Position numbers and translations under genes: made by a program
The notes under the pieces: model-generated
The model's database searches: none
What the model was told of the DNA's origin: nothing
Seen by the model: the letters and a program-made list of their open reading frames with translations, nothing else
Assembly: GCF_002699985.1 (NCBI RefSeq)
Contig: NZ_LKBT01000008.1
Location: forward strand, 1 to 64,000
DNA: 64,000 nt
Direction: 5' to 3'
DNA from: Pseudomonas sp. ICMP 561
GTDB taxonomy: Bacteria > Pseudomonadota > Gammaproteobacteria > Pseudomonadales > Pseudomonadaceae
In this document: positions 37,164 through 45,731 of the stretch, piece by piece
Layout of the letters: every line of letters begins with the position of its first letter
How positions within the stretch are numbered: the first letter of the stretch is position 1

Positions 37164-37196
37164 AGCCCGCGACAGGTGACTGTTGCGGGCTTTTTT
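37164..37196 (+). terminator. Rho-independent terminator of czcCBA
   Basis: AGCCCGCGACA and TGTTGCGGGCT pair around GGTGAC and are followed by six T. The hairpin starts 21 bp after the czcA stop codon. Confidence 0.85.
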
Positions 37197-37223
37197 ATGT
37201 GTCAAGTGTAGCCCGCGGTTCCT

Positions 37224-37309
37224 GTAGGAGTGAGCTTGCTCGCGATGCATTTCTTCTGGCGATACTTTCTTTACGGATAGATTGCTATCGCGAGCAAGCT
37301 CACTCCTAC
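37224..37309. repeat. REPIN, GTAGGAGTGAGCTTGCTCGCGAT class
   Basis: Perfect arms GTAGGAGTGAGCTTGCTCGC and its reverse complement around a spacer of about 42 bp, between the czcA terminator and the small periplasmic gene. Confidence 0.9.
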
Positions 37310-37365
37310 AACTACCGTATTAGTTGTGTTGAGAGAGGGAGTCACGGTTATGTGTTTATCAGAAA

Positions 37366-37390
37366 TAAAAAAAGCGCCCCGAAGGGCGCT
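37366..37390 (-). terminator. Terminator of the small periplasmic protein gene
   Basis: On the minus strand AGCGCCC-ttc-GGGGCGCT is followed by TTTTTTATT. A second stem (attcacctt...aaggtgaat) lies at 37394-37437 between the gene end and this hairpin. Confidence 0.8.
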
Positions 37391-37459
37391 AAAGATTCAC
37401 CTTGACCAAAGGAGCTTGTCAGCTGCTAAAGGTGAATAGAGTGGAACCGAAGTTAATCC

Positions 37460-37681
37460 TTAACCTTTTTCAGGCTCATTAACCGAGGTCTTTTTCTCGG
37501 TATTTACAATGCGCGATGATTCGCCGTTGATTTGATCGTTGAAGCGCTGCTCCTGAGCGACCTTGATTTTTTCAGCGGCCGGGCTGGCGCGTTCACTTCC
37601 GTCGTGGGCCATTGCCGCGGTGGATGAGAGGGCGACGAGTGTGAAGGCGATTGCTTTGATTATAGTCATCGTAGTTACCAT
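37460..37681 (-). CDS. Small periplasmic protein beside the czc locus
   Basis: A 73-residue protein with a signal peptide (T-I-I-K-A-I-A-F-T-L-V-A-L-S-S-T-A-A-M-A) and a mature part of about 49 residues starting H-D-G-S-E-R. Small, charged exported proteins with G-S-E-R-type starts (PtrA-like) are found next to copper/zinc resistance genes in pseudomonads; membership is uncertain. ATG 37669 is an alternative start; neither has a strong ribosome-binding site. It is divergent from the DUF2790 gene, with a CopR-like box between, and has its own terminator. Confidence 0.7.
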   Translation of the reverse strand: MVTTMTIIKAIAFTLVALSSTAAMAHDGSERASPAAEKIKVAQEQRFNDQINGESSRIVNTEKKTSVNEPEKG

Positions 37682-37787
37682 TCTGTTTAAGGGCAGTGAC
37701 TGCGGAGTCTTGAAGCAAGCTGCGTCGTGCTCCTCAGTGTTAGCGTTGAGTATAAATAGCGAAGCTAACAGGACGGTGAGTGAATAA

Positions 37788-37802
37788 TGACAATGTTGTT
37801 AT
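37788..37802 (+). promoter_or_regulatory. Near-match CopR/CzcR-like box between two small metal-associated genes
   Basis: TGACAATGTTGTTAT differs from TGACA-N5-GTAAT at one core position. It lies in a broader palindromic stretch, aataaTGACAatgttGTTATta. It is about 107 bp from the start of the 73-residue protein and about 120 bp from the DUF2790 gene. Confidence 0.45.
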
Positions 37803-37824
37803 TAAGCACAGGAGGACGATATTA

Positions 37825-37875
37825 ATGTCTTTTGCAGATGTCCAAATCGTCATGTTTGCGCCACCTCGTTGTTAG
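37825..37875 (+). CDS. Possible 16-residue leader peptide ahead of the DUF2790 gene
   Basis: ATG 37825 is preceded by a full AGGAGG at 37810 with a spacing of 9 bp and opens a 16-codon frame ending P-P-R-C then TAG. The Shine-Dalgarno sequence is the best in this region, better than that of the DUF2790 gene itself. No peptide family is recognised. It may be a regulatory leader or simply a chance frame. Confidence 0.3.
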   Translation: MSFADVQIVMFAPPRC

Positions 37876-37922
37876 CGATGGACTGGTATCTTTCAATCAC
37901 CCACTAAACGGAGACAGAGAAA

Positions 37923-38252
37923 ATGAAAATCGCTAAATCGTTGATGCTTGCGCTGGCCGTACTTGTTCCTGTTACTTCTTTTGCTTCCAGCGATCATGAG
38001 CCGGTAGCCAGCAAGATTATCAAAGAGCACCAGGCGTTTGTCGCGGATTATGCCGCCGATAAAAATCAGGCTCTACCCGGCATCGTGAAGTATGAGTACG
38101 GTATGAAACTTGACGTTGAGAAAGTTGTGCGTATGTCTTCGGCTTCTAAAGTGTGCGGCGTCAACCCGCAGCTAATGACCTACGAAGATTCCAACGGTGC
38201 GTTGAAAACTGTTAAATATCAAGCGTTGAATGATTGCCGAAATAAAAACTGA
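37923..38252 (+). CDS. DUF2790 family periplasmic protein
   Basis: A 109-residue protein with a signal peptide of about 21 residues ending F-A-S. The mature part has the DUF2790 pattern: Y-G-M-K-L-D-V-E-K-V-V near residue 60, a Cys in V-C-G-V-N-P, and M-T-Y-E-D-S-N-G-A-L-K-T-V-K-Y, with a second Cys near the end (N-D-C-R). The family is largely limited to pseudomonads, and its members are often copper/zinc induced; the role is unknown. GGAGACAGAGAAA precedes the ATG. Its place after czcCBA and the shared box support metal regulation. Confidence 0.83.
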   Translation: MKIAKSLMLALAVLVPVTSFASSDHEPVASKIIKEHQAFVADYAADKNQALPGIVKYEYGMKLDVEKVVRMSSASKVCGVNPQLMTYEDSNGALKTVKYQALNDCRNKN

Positions 38253-38314
38253 TTGGGAATTACCTGTTTCAGTTCTGTATTAAAGCGCGGCGGGTTAATC
38301 ATGAAGATAAAACT

Positions 38315-39256
38315 TCATGTATTTTCCAGCCGCGCTGCCAATCCTTCGATAAACACCGTTTCAGCACGGCTCATGCGCTGTTCACGGTTCCACAGCAAAT
38401 GAATATCGACGTCCGCAACGCCCTCCAACGGCGGCACCCGCCACAGTAACCCCTGTTCAACGTCGTCAACCACGACATGCTCGGGCAGGCATCCCAGACC
38501 AATCCCCGCAATGACCAGGCGCCTGATTTCTTCGAGGCTTGAAGATGACGCCACAATCCTTCCGCCAAAACCTTGCTGATCACGAAAGATGGTCAATGGC
38601 GAAAGCATCCCGCCAATTTGGTCACTGGTGAAACTGACAAAGTTTTCTGACTGCAGATCGCTCTGACTGAGGTCGGTGCGACCATACAGCGGATGGTTCC
38701 GGCCGCAGAAAAACACGTAACGCTGACGTTGAAACAGGCGTTGTTCCAGTCGAGGTTGTGGGCGGCGGTTCAGGCTCAAGCCCAGGGTGGCGGTTTTCTC
38801 CAGCAGCGCGCTGACGATGTCGGAGCTGCGCATCACGTCCACTTCCAGGTCAACCCGGGGGTGTTGGCGGTGGAACTCCGTCAGGAAATTATCAAAGTTG
38901 CTCGACACGATCCGGCTGATCATCAGCAAGCGGACTTTGCCGATCACTTCATCCCCCGGCATCTGCAAGGTGTTGCTCACTTGCGAGACCTGGCCGTAAA
39001 TCTCACCCGCCAGGGCGAAGATTTTCACACCGGCTTCGGTCAGGTCGAACCGTGGCCCGCGACGGGCGATAAGCTGACAACCCAGTTGTTCTTCCAGACG
39101 CTTGAGGGCCTGACTGACCGCGGGTTGGGTCAGGTGCATTCTGGCAGCGGCCCGGCTGATGCTCAGCTCCTGGCCAATCACCCGGAAGGTACGTAGCAGA
39201 TTCCAGTCAAGGCGGTCATTGAGCAAGGGAGAGATATCACGGGAAGAGTCGGTCAC
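38315..39256 (-). CDS. LysR-family transcriptional regulator
   Basis: A 313-residue LysR regulator. The helix-turn-helix is at about residues 19-80 (S-I-S-R-A-A-A-R-M-H-L-T-Q-P-A-V-S-Q-A-L) and a two-lobed effector domain covers about 105-305. It is divergent from an MHS-type transporter gene with a 157-bp gap, the usual LysR arrangement, so it probably controls that transporter and the deacetylase-like gene behind it. The effector is unknown. Confidence 0.87.
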   Translation of the reverse strand: MTDSSRDISPLLNDRLDWNLLRTFRVIGQELSISRAAARMHLTQPAVSQALKRLEEQLGCQLIARRGPRFDLTEAGVKIFALAGEIYGQVSQVSNTLQMPGDEVIGKVRLLMISRIVSSNFDNFLTEFHRQHPRVDLEVDVMRSSDIVSALLEKTATLGLSLNRRPQPRLEQRLFQRQRYVFFCGRNHPLYGRTDLSQSDLQSENFVSFTSDQIGGMLSPLTIFRDQQGFGGRIVASSSSLEEIRRLVIAGIGLGCLPEHVVVDDVEQGLLWRVPPLEGVADVDIHLLWNREQRMSRAETVFIEGLAARLENT

Positions 39257-39413
39257 GGCAGCCTCACTATAATTGCGGCTTATAGTTCGAATAATAAATA
39301 GAAATTTGACTGATTATGCCTGTCGAGCAAAAAATCCGTCCATAGTCGTCAACAGAGCGGCCTCAGCAAGATCATTTTCTCCTGCCAAAAATACTAACCA
39401 ATGGAGTTGATTC

Positions 39414-40739
39414 ATGAAGCCCACTGCTTCTGCGCAGCCACGCCGGGCTGCCGCCGCCGCGTTCATCGGTACGATGATCGAGTGGTACGACTTTTATATC
39501 TATGCCACCGCCGCTGCGCTGGTATTCGGTCAGCTCTTTTTCCCTTCCGAAGATAAATTGTTCAGCACCATGGCAGCCTTCGGCACCTTTGCCGTGGGCT
39601 TCTTTGCCCGACCGTTGGGCGGCATCGTGTTCGGTCACATCGGCGACCGTATCGGCCGCAAGAAATCGCTGGTCATCACCCTGGTGATGATGGGCGTGGT
39701 CACAGTCTGTATCGGTTTGCTGCCGACCTATGCGCAAATCGGCGCAGCGGCGCCGGTGTTGCTGATCCTCCTGCGTGTGGTTCAGGGCATTGCCGTTGGA
39801 GGCGAGTGGGGCGGCGCAGTGTTGATGGCGGGTGAACATGCGCCCAAAGGCCGACGTAATTTCTTCGCCTCATTTGCGCAGTTGGGCAGCCCTGCGGGGT
39901 TGATTCTTTCGCTGCTGGCGTTCAGCGCGGTAACCCGTCTGCCCGAAGAAGACCTGATGAGCTGGGGCTGGCGTCTGCCGTTTCTGGCCAGCGCAGCGTT
40001 GCTGGTGGTCGGTCTGGCGATTCGCCTGGGCGTCAACGAGTCACCTGAGTTCCTCAATGACAAAGAGCAGGCACGGCTGGATGTCGCCAAGTCTGGCCGC
40101 AAGGCACAGGCCCCTGTATTCGAGGTGCTCAAGACTTCATGGCGGCCTTTGCTGCTGTGCATCGGTGCAAACACCTTGGGCATCGCGGGTGTGTATTTCA
40201 CTAACACCTTCATGATTGCTTACACCACTCAGCAACTGAACCTGCCACGGTCACTGATTCTGGAGTGCCTGTTCGTGGTGGCGATCATCCAGTTCTGCAT
40301 CCAGCCGCTAGCAGCATGGGTCGCGGAGAAGGTTGGCGCCACGCGCTTCCTGTGCGGCGTGACGATTCTGGCGATGGCCTCGCCGTATCCGATGTTCATG
40401 CTGGTCAGTAGCGGTCAGGCACCGATGATCATTCTCGGCATTGCCCTGGCGGTGGTCTGCATGGCGTCGTTCTACGCGGTGATCGCCGGTTACGTCAGCG
40501 GCATGTTTGAAACCCGGGTTCGCTACACGGCGATTTCCCTGGCCTATCAGGTGTGCGGTGCGCTGGCAGGTGGTCTGACGCCGTTGATCGGCACCTGGCT
40601 GGCGCATTCCTACCCCGGCCAATGGTGGCCGATGGCGTTGTTCTACAGCCTGATCGCAGGCACCTCACTGATCTGCGTGCTGGCACTCGCCAAGCGACAT
40701 GCCACGGCATTCGAGCTGGAAACCGCTCGCGAAGCCTGA
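39414..40739 (+). CDS. MFS transporter, metabolite:H+ symporter (MHS) type
   Basis: A 441-residue inner-membrane transporter. The N-terminal phrase A-A-F-I-G-T-M-I-E-W-Y-D-F-Y-I-Y (about 18-33) marks the MHS group, which includes the alpha-ketoglutarate, shikimate and proline/betaine carriers. The G-H-I-G-D-R-I-G-R-K loop motif is near 75 and E-W-G-G-A-V near 130. About 12 membrane segments are present. It is followed after 30 bp by the deacetylase-family gene, suggesting uptake of that enzyme's substrate, possibly an acetylated amine. Confidence 0.85.
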   Translation: MKPTASAQPRRAAAAAFIGTMIEWYDFYIYATAAALVFGQLFFPSEDKLFSTMAAFGTFAVGFFARPLGGIVFGHIGDRIGRKKSLVITLVMMGVVTVCIGLLPTYAQIGAAAPVLLILLRVVQGIAVGGEWGGAVLMAGEHAPKGRRNFFASFAQLGSPAGLILSLLAFSAVTRLPEEDLMSWGWRLPFLASAALLVVGLAIRLGVNESPEFLNDKEQARLDVAKSGRKAQAPVFEVLKTSWRPLLLCIGANTLGIAGVYFTNTFMIAYTTQQLNLPRSLILECLFVVAIIQFCIQPLAAWVAEKVGATRFLCGVTILAMASPYPMFMLVSSGQAPMIILGIALAVVCMASFYAVIAGYVSGMFETRVRYTAISLAYQVCGALAGGLTPLIGTWLAHSYPGQWWPMALFYSLIAGTSLICVLALAKRHATAFELETAREA

Positions 40740-40769
40740 TTGGCGCGACCTACTGAATGAGGAATACCC

Positions 40770-41810
40770 ATGCTCAGTTTTTTTCATCCGGAACAGCTTC
40801 TGCACTTCCCAAAAAGCTATTACTCCCGCGGACAGATGCGCACGCCACAGGAGGTCCCGCAGCGGGCACAGAATCTGCTGCAAGCGGTTCAGGGGCTGGC
40901 GTTCGATATTCAGCAACCGGCTGATTTCGGTCTCGATCCTCTGCTGGCAGTCCACAGCGATGCATATCTGACGTTCTTGAAAAGCGCGCATACAGAGTGG
41001 AAGAAGATGCCCGAAGACTGGGGCGATGAAGTGATGTCGAACATCTTCGTCCGTGAGCCCAATGCCTTGCGCGGGATTCTGGCCCAGGCCGCGCGCTATC
41101 TGGCCGATGGCAGTTGCCCGGTGGGTGAGAACACCTGGCGCTCTGCGTACTGGTCTGCTCAAAGCGCGGTGGCGGCTGCCAAGGCTGTGCTTGATGGTGA
41201 GCCTGCAGCATATGCGCTATGCCGTCCGCCCGGGCATCACGCTCGCAAAGAAGCCGCAGGTGGGTTCTGCTACGTCAACAGCGCCGCAGTGGCTGCTCAG
41301 GTTTTGCGTGACGGCTTTGAGCGGGTCGCAGTGCTGGACACTGACATGCACCACGGTCAGGGGATTCAGGAAATCTTTTATGATCGCGATGATGTGCTGT
41401 ACGTCTCCATTCATGGCGATCCGGAGAACTTTTATCCAGGCGTCGCCGGGTTCGAAGACGAGCAGGGTGAAGGTGCCGGGGCTGGCTGCAACGTGAACTT
41501 CCCGATGCCTCACGGTTCGCCTGAATCGGTGTTCATGGACAAGCTTGAACAGGCTCTGGATGCCGTTAAATCTTTTGACGCGCAGGTGCTGGTGTTGTCC
41601 CTGGGCTTCGATATCTACGAGCATGACCCGCAGAGCCAGGTCGCGGTGACCCGGGAAGGATTCGCGAAACTGGGCGAGCGGATTCGCAGCCTGGGGCTGC
41701 CGTGCGTCATCGTGCAGGAGGGCGGTTACCACCTGGAAACACTGGTCAGCAATACCCATGCGTTTTTTGATGGCGCGCAGGTCTGGAAGGATGCTGTGAT
41801 CAAACGCTGA
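40770..41810 (+). CDS. Histone deacetylase-family protein, probably acetylpolyamine amidohydrolase
   Basis: A 346-residue zinc hydrolase of the HDAC class II/APAH type. The active-site His pair is H156-H157 (R-P-P-G-H-H-A-R). Zinc ligands are D192 and H194 (D-T-D-M-H-H-G-Q-G) and D281 (S-L-G-F-D), and the transition-state Tyr is Y320 (E-G-G-Y-H). All catalytic residues are present. Bacterial members near this length usually remove acetyl groups from acetylpolyamines or other small amides. It follows the MHS transporter by 30 bp, probably in one operon. The TTTTTTC tract in the start region is unremarkable. Confidence 0.87.
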   Translation: MLSFFHPEQLLHFPKSYYSRGQMRTPQEVPQRAQNLLQAVQGLAFDIQQPADFGLDPLLAVHSDAYLTFLKSAHTEWKKMPEDWGDEVMSNIFVREPNALRGILAQAARYLADGSCPVGENTWRSAYWSAQSAVAAAKAVLDGEPAAYALCRPPGHHARKEAAGGFCYVNSAAVAAQVLRDGFERVAVLDTDMHHGQGIQEIFYDRDDVLYVSIHGDPENFYPGVAGFEDEQGEGAGAGCNVNFPMPHGSPESVFMDKLEQALDAVKSFDAQVLVLSLGFDIYEHDPQSQVAVTREGFAKLGERIRSLGLPCVIVQEGGYHLETLVSNTHAFFDGAQVWKDAVIKR

Positions 41811-41855
41811 TGTCAGGAAAACGGTATTTCTGACGAGGCCTATGTGGCGAACAGG

Positions 41856-41932
41856 CTGACGTCCTCGCGGCTAAAGCCGCTCCTACGGTGGTGTGATGTC
41901 AGTAGGAGCGGCTTTAGCCGCGAGGGCGTCAG
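41856..41932. repeat. REPIN, GTAGGAGCGGCTTTAGCCGCGAG class
   Basis: Inverted arms CTCGCGGCTAAAGCCGCTCC and its reverse complement, extended by ctgacg/cgtcag at the outside. It lies between two convergent genes and may serve as a two-way terminator-like hairpin. Confidence 0.85.
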
Positions 41933-41956
41933 TTATACGTGAGGATTATCCAGATA

Positions 41957-43387
41957 TCACCGCTTCTGTAACCACCCCAGGAAACTGCCTTTCTTGATCG
42001 CTGCCGGTTTCTCGGTCAGTAATGACTGGCTGCTGTGCTGGCGCACGGCCTGGAGTTTCGTCAGGGCATTTTTGATCTGGCTTTCATGCTCCATGGTTTC
42101 CCGGGCCACGCTTTTGTCGATGCTGTAGACCACACACGAGGTAAGGGCGGTGAAACGGGCTTCGGACGGCGTGTCGTCGAGGATGCTCTGTTCGCCCATC
42201 ACTTCGCTTGGTCCCATGCGCCCGGCTTCAATGAACGCCTTGCCGTCGGACACTTCAGCCGACACCACGCCGGTTGCAATCACCAGCAGGCTGTCGGTGA
42301 CCTCATTGGCTTCGATGATCACTTGGCCTGCACTGTATTCCCTGGCTGACATGCTCTGCGCCAGATGGTTTTTCTCTTCAGTATTCAGCGCGCGGAATAC
42401 CTTCACTTCGTCCAGCAAGGTCCGGGCGCGTGACACCGGTTCTGCCGTAACGTCGGACTGCCAAGCAATACCCGCGGCTTCGAGGTGACGGTAGGCGAGG
42501 TCGAACAGCAGGTTGCGGACTTCGCTTTTCTTGTCCAGATCCCTGATGAAACCAGTGACGGTGTATTCGATGGTGGTCGGGCTGGCTTCCTTGACCACCG
42601 CTCGGGCCTTGGGGAATGGCAGCAAGGCGCTGCTGCCTTGCAGGGCCCGGTCCAGTGCATCCAGTACGCGGCGCGGGCGGATGTGCGGTGAGACCATGAT
42701 GTTGATCGACACGCCGAACATGTCTCTGGGCCGGCTGAGGTTGACGATTTTGGCCTTGGCCGCTACCGAGTTGGGGATGACCGCCGTGCTGCCCGTGCCG
42801 GTCAGCAAATGGGTGGCCCGCCAGTCGATGTCGACGACCTTGCCTTCAACCCCGTCGATGCTGATCGAGTCGTCAACCTGATAAGGCTTGGTGGTGTTGA
42901 GGATGATCCCTGAGAACACGTCGGCCAACGTGCTCTGCAACGCCAGACCGACCACGATGGCCATTGCCCCGGACGTCGCCAGCAAGCCTTTGACGGGAAG
43001 CTGCATGACATAACCGGCGGCTGCCACGATAGCGATCAGAAAGATCACTGCGCCGATCACTTCCTGCAACAAGCGACCGCTGTGACCGATGCGCCGCATC
43101 AATAGCGTGCCGATGATTTCGGTCAGGGTCCTGGCCGCCAGAATCCACCAGATGATTTCCAGTGCGGTAGCCGCCAGATGCCGGGCGCTGTCTTCTTCCC
43201 AAGGGGCACTGTCCAGTGGGCTCAGGCCAGCGCTGATAATCACTACGCTATAAACCAGAAACAACGCCAGCCGTACTGCAACTTTCTGCAATCGGTAGGG
43301 GTACGGCACCAGGTTCCAGCTGGCCAGATCCAGCAGAACCAACAACAGGCTGCAGATCAGCGGATAGCTTTGAATGAGTGCGGGCAT
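41957..43387 (-). CDS. MscS-family mechanosensitive channel with C-terminal cyclic-nucleotide-binding-like domain
   Basis: A 476-residue inner-membrane protein. Four or so N-terminal helices (about 1-170) are followed by the MscS pore helix and beta domain (V-G-L-A-L-Q-S-T-L-A-D-V-F-S-G, about 142-156, then D-S-I-S-I-D-G-V-E-G near 173) and a cNMP-binding-like domain (about 340-450). In the phosphate-binding loop, G-E-Q-S-I-L-D-D-T-P-S-E-A-R-F (near 397), the Arg expected straight after the Pro is Ser, so cyclic-nucleotide binding is doubtful. This domain pairing is known in bacterial cyclic-nucleotide-gated channels. Confidence 0.83.
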   Translation of the reverse strand: MPALIQSYPLICSLLLVLLDLASWNLVPYPYRLQKVAVRLALFLVYSVVIISAGLSPLDSAPWEEDSARHLAATALEIIWWILAARTLTEIIGTLLMRRIGHSGRLLQEVIGAVIFLIAIVAAAGYVMQLPVKGLLATSGAMAIVVGLALQSTLADVFSGIILNTTKPYQVDDSISIDGVEGKVVDIDWRATHLLTGTGSTAVIPNSVAAKAKIVNLSRPRDMFGVSINIMVSPHIRPRRVLDALDRALQGSSALLPFPKARAVVKEASPTTIEYTVTGFIRDLDKKSEVRNLLFDLAYRHLEAAGIAWQSDVTAEPVSRARTLLDEVKVFRALNTEEKNHLAQSMSAREYSAGQVIIEANEVTDSLLVIATGVVSAEVSDGKAFIEAGRMGPSEVMGEQSILDDTPSEARFTALTSCVVYSIDKSVARETMEHESQIKNALTKLQAVRQHSSQSLLTEKPAAIKKGSFLGWLQKR

Positions 43388-43504
43388 GATCTGATCCTGT
43401 AGGAAGTCAGTGCAGCAAAGGGAATACAGTCAGCGCAGATTAAGCCCATGCATTGGCCCGATAAAGCTGGTAGAAAGCGTTGGACTGTCAACCGGTGAGC
43501 GACA

Positions 43505-44410
43505 ATGAACCCTTTCGAAGATATGCGCATATTTACCCAGGTGATGGAATCCGGGAGTTTCACTGCTGCCGCTGAGCAGTTGGGGCTTTCCAAGCAATTC
43601 ATCAGTCGCCGTCTGATTCAACTCGAAGAGCGTCTCGGCGTACGTCTGCTCAACCGTTCAACCCGTCGGCTAGACGTCACACCGCTGGGCCAGGCCTATT
43701 ACGAATCGGCGTTGCGGCTGATAGCGGATCTTGAACAGGCCGAACAGAGCATAGCCGGGCAGAACACTCAGCCGCGAGGCACCATTCGCATCACTGCACC
43801 GTTGTCGTTTGCCATTGAGCATTTGGGGCCCTTGTTGCCGGTTTTCCTGCAGCGCTATCCCGAGGTGTCGGTAGAAGTGGACCTGAGTGACCGCGCCGTG
43901 GACTTGCTGGGCGAAGGTTACGACCTGGCGCTGCGTATCGGGGTGCTGGAAGACTCGACGCTGATCGCCCGTCACATTGCCAATATCGAGCGGGTGTTCT
44001 GTTGCAGTCCCGACTACCTTGAACGACGCGGCGCACCTGCCGAACCGGAAGCGCTCAAGCATCATGATTGCTTGCCTTATGGTCACAGTCGTCAGGTGCA
44101 GTGGCGCTTCGAGCGAAATGGCAAGCCGTTGGCGGTCAGCCTGTGCGGACGCATGCGCGCCAACAATGGCGAGCTGTTGCGCGACGCTGCCATTGGCGGG
44201 CTAGGGATCACCTATTTGCCGCTGTTCATTGTCGGCGCGGCTTTGGAAGACGGGCGTCTGGTCCGTGTTCTCAATGAGTTCCGCACGCCATCACTGGCGT
44301 TATCGGCGGTCTACCCGCAACACCGTCAGGGCTCGCGTCCGGTGCAGGCGCTGATCGGGTTTCTCAAGGAGCATCTGGTTCAATGCCCATCATTGGTATC
44401 GCCCGACTGA
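43505..44410 (+). CDS. LysR-family transcriptional regulator
   Basis: A 301-residue LysR protein. The helix-turn-helix lies at residues about 3-60 (S-F-T-A-A-A-E-Q-L-G-L-S-K-Q-F-I-S-R-R-L) with the effector domain at 90-295. The S-K-Q-F-I-S recognition segment is typical of the large subgroup that regulates nearby oxidoreductases. It is divergent from the channel gene (117-bp gap), but no obvious target lies beside it. Confidence 0.85.
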   Translation: MNPFEDMRIFTQVMESGSFTAAAEQLGLSKQFISRRLIQLEERLGVRLLNRSTRRLDVTPLGQAYYESALRLIADLEQAEQSIAGQNTQPRGTIRITAPLSFAIEHLGPLLPVFLQRYPEVSVEVDLSDRAVDLLGEGYDLALRIGVLEDSTLIARHIANIERVFCCSPDYLERRGAPAEPEALKHHDCLPYGHSRQVQWRFERNGKPLAVSLCGRMRANNGELLRDAAIGGLGITYLPLFIVGAALEDGRLVRVLNEFRTPSLALSAVYPQHRQGSRPVQALIGFLKEHLVQCPSLVSPD

Positions 44411-44533
44411 ACGAGCCCGGTATTATTTGGCGCTGCCATGATCAATGCACGACCTGCAACCGGTTGATGTTGATCTGTAGAAGTGGCCCGGTGTGCGTGA
44501 CACCGCGCCGTCTCGCGGCAAACACTGGATCCT

Positions 44534-44620
44534 GTAGGAGTGAGCTTGCTCGCGATGGCGGTCGAAATGTTGAGAAATTATCGCCTGACCAAACGCTATC
44601 GCGAGCAAGCTCACTCCTAC
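44534..44620. repeat. REPIN, GTAGGAGTGAGCTTGCTCGCGAT class
   Basis: Perfect arms GTAGGAGTGAGCTTGCTCGC and its reverse complement around about 43 bp. It is one of two different REPIN classes in the 451-bp gap between the LysR and AraC genes. Confidence 0.9.
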
Positions 44621-44660
44621 AAAAAAGTAGGTGAATTCAAATAGTTATTTTGTGTTTGAT

Positions 44661-44742
44661 GAGCGCGCACGAGCACCGCGAGGTCGCGATGGCGGTTTAT
44701 CAGGCAGGCCGTCATCGCGGCCTCGCGGTGCTCGTGAGCTCC
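44661..44742. repeat. REPIN, GCACGAGCACCGCGAGG class
   Basis: Inverted arms CACGAGCACCGCGAGGTCGC and GCGGCCTCGCGGTGCTCGTG with one mismatch. A diverged copy of the same class is at 59477. Confidence 0.8.
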
Positions 44743-44861
44743 AGAGAAAAACATTTATTCAGTAAGCCACATATTGTCCGATCAGAGCCCGGTCGCAGAT
44801 GTCTGGTTTTGCCGATAGAGTAGGGTGAACGTGTTTCCCGCCCCGAGCCGAAGGAATCAAC

Positions 44862-45731
44862 TTGAGCGCCCCTGTCATCGCCCATTTGCATACCGAAAAG
44901 TTCTCCGCCACGCGGGTGGTGGATGCGCGTCCGGATCCTGAGAAGATCATCGATATTCCCTGCCTCGATGCCTTTTCGATCATCGTCCAGCTCGAAGATT
45001 TTGCCGAGCATCGGTTATGGCGGGGGCGACGTCTGAGTTATGCCGGTGGCTATCGTCAGGGCAGTGTTTCCTTGCCATTCATGGGGGATGAACTGCGCTG
45101 TCAGCATCGGGCTTCCTATGACAACCTGCGGTTCAATATCCCTCGGCAAACCTTCGACGAATACCAGCGTGAGAATGGCGGGCGGATCATCAGTGGATTT
45201 CGCTACGAACAGGGCGCTCAGGACCCGGTGCTGTATCACCTGGCGCAGGCGATGCTGCCCGCGTTACGCAACCCGGCAGCCGCCAATCAGTTGTTCATTG
45301 ATCACATTTTGTTAGCGATGTGCGCGCACTCGGTCACTCAATACGGCCGTATCGCTTCTACTTCCGGAAAGTTCACGACCACGCTGACGCCGCTTCAGGA
45401 GCGTCTGGCCAAGGAGATGATTGCCAGCAATCTGGGCAACGATCTTTCCGTGGAACGGATTGCTCAGGAGTGTTCGCTGAGTCGCAGTCATTTCTCCCGC
45501 GCGTTCAAACAGGCCACGGGTGTTGCGCCGCACACCTGGTTGCTGCAGATGCGTGTCGAGAAGGCTAAAGAGTTGTTGATGGCCCAGCCCGGGCTTTCGT
45601 TGGTCAACATTGCCCAGGCGTGCGGGTTTTCAGACCAACCGCACCTGACCCGGGTGTTCACGCGGCTGGTGGGAGTGACGCCTAGTGCATGGCGAGGAGC
45701 TCAGCGTGGTGCGGTGATTGTTTTGGGTTGA
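44862..45731 (+). CDS. AraC-family transcriptional regulator
   Basis: A 289-residue regulator. The C-terminal AraC DNA-binding domain (about 180-280) holds two helix-turn-helices: C-S-L-S-R-S-H-F-S-R-A-F-K, then C-G-F-S-D-Q-P-H-L-T-R-V-F. The N-terminal part (about 1-150) is a cupin-like sensing domain of the type seen in many short AraC regulators. The start is TTG 44862, preceded by AAGGA with 6-bp spacing; no ATG serves. The nearest candidates for control are the convergent MFS transporter and TonB-dependent receptor genes. Confidence 0.85.
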   Translation: MSAPVIAHLHTEKFSATRVVDARPDPEKIIDIPCLDAFSIIVQLEDFAEHRLWRGRRLSYAGGYRQGSVSLPFMGDELRCQHRASYDNLRFNIPRQTFDEYQRENGGRIISGFRYEQGAQDPVLYHLAQAMLPALRNPAAANQLFIDHILLAMCAHSVTQYGRIASTSGKFTTTLTPLQERLAKEMIASNLGNDLSVERIAQECSLSRSHFSRAFKQATGVAPHTWLLQMRVEKAKELLMAQPGLSLVNIAQACGFSDQPHLTRVFTRLVGVTPSAWRGAQRGAVIVLG

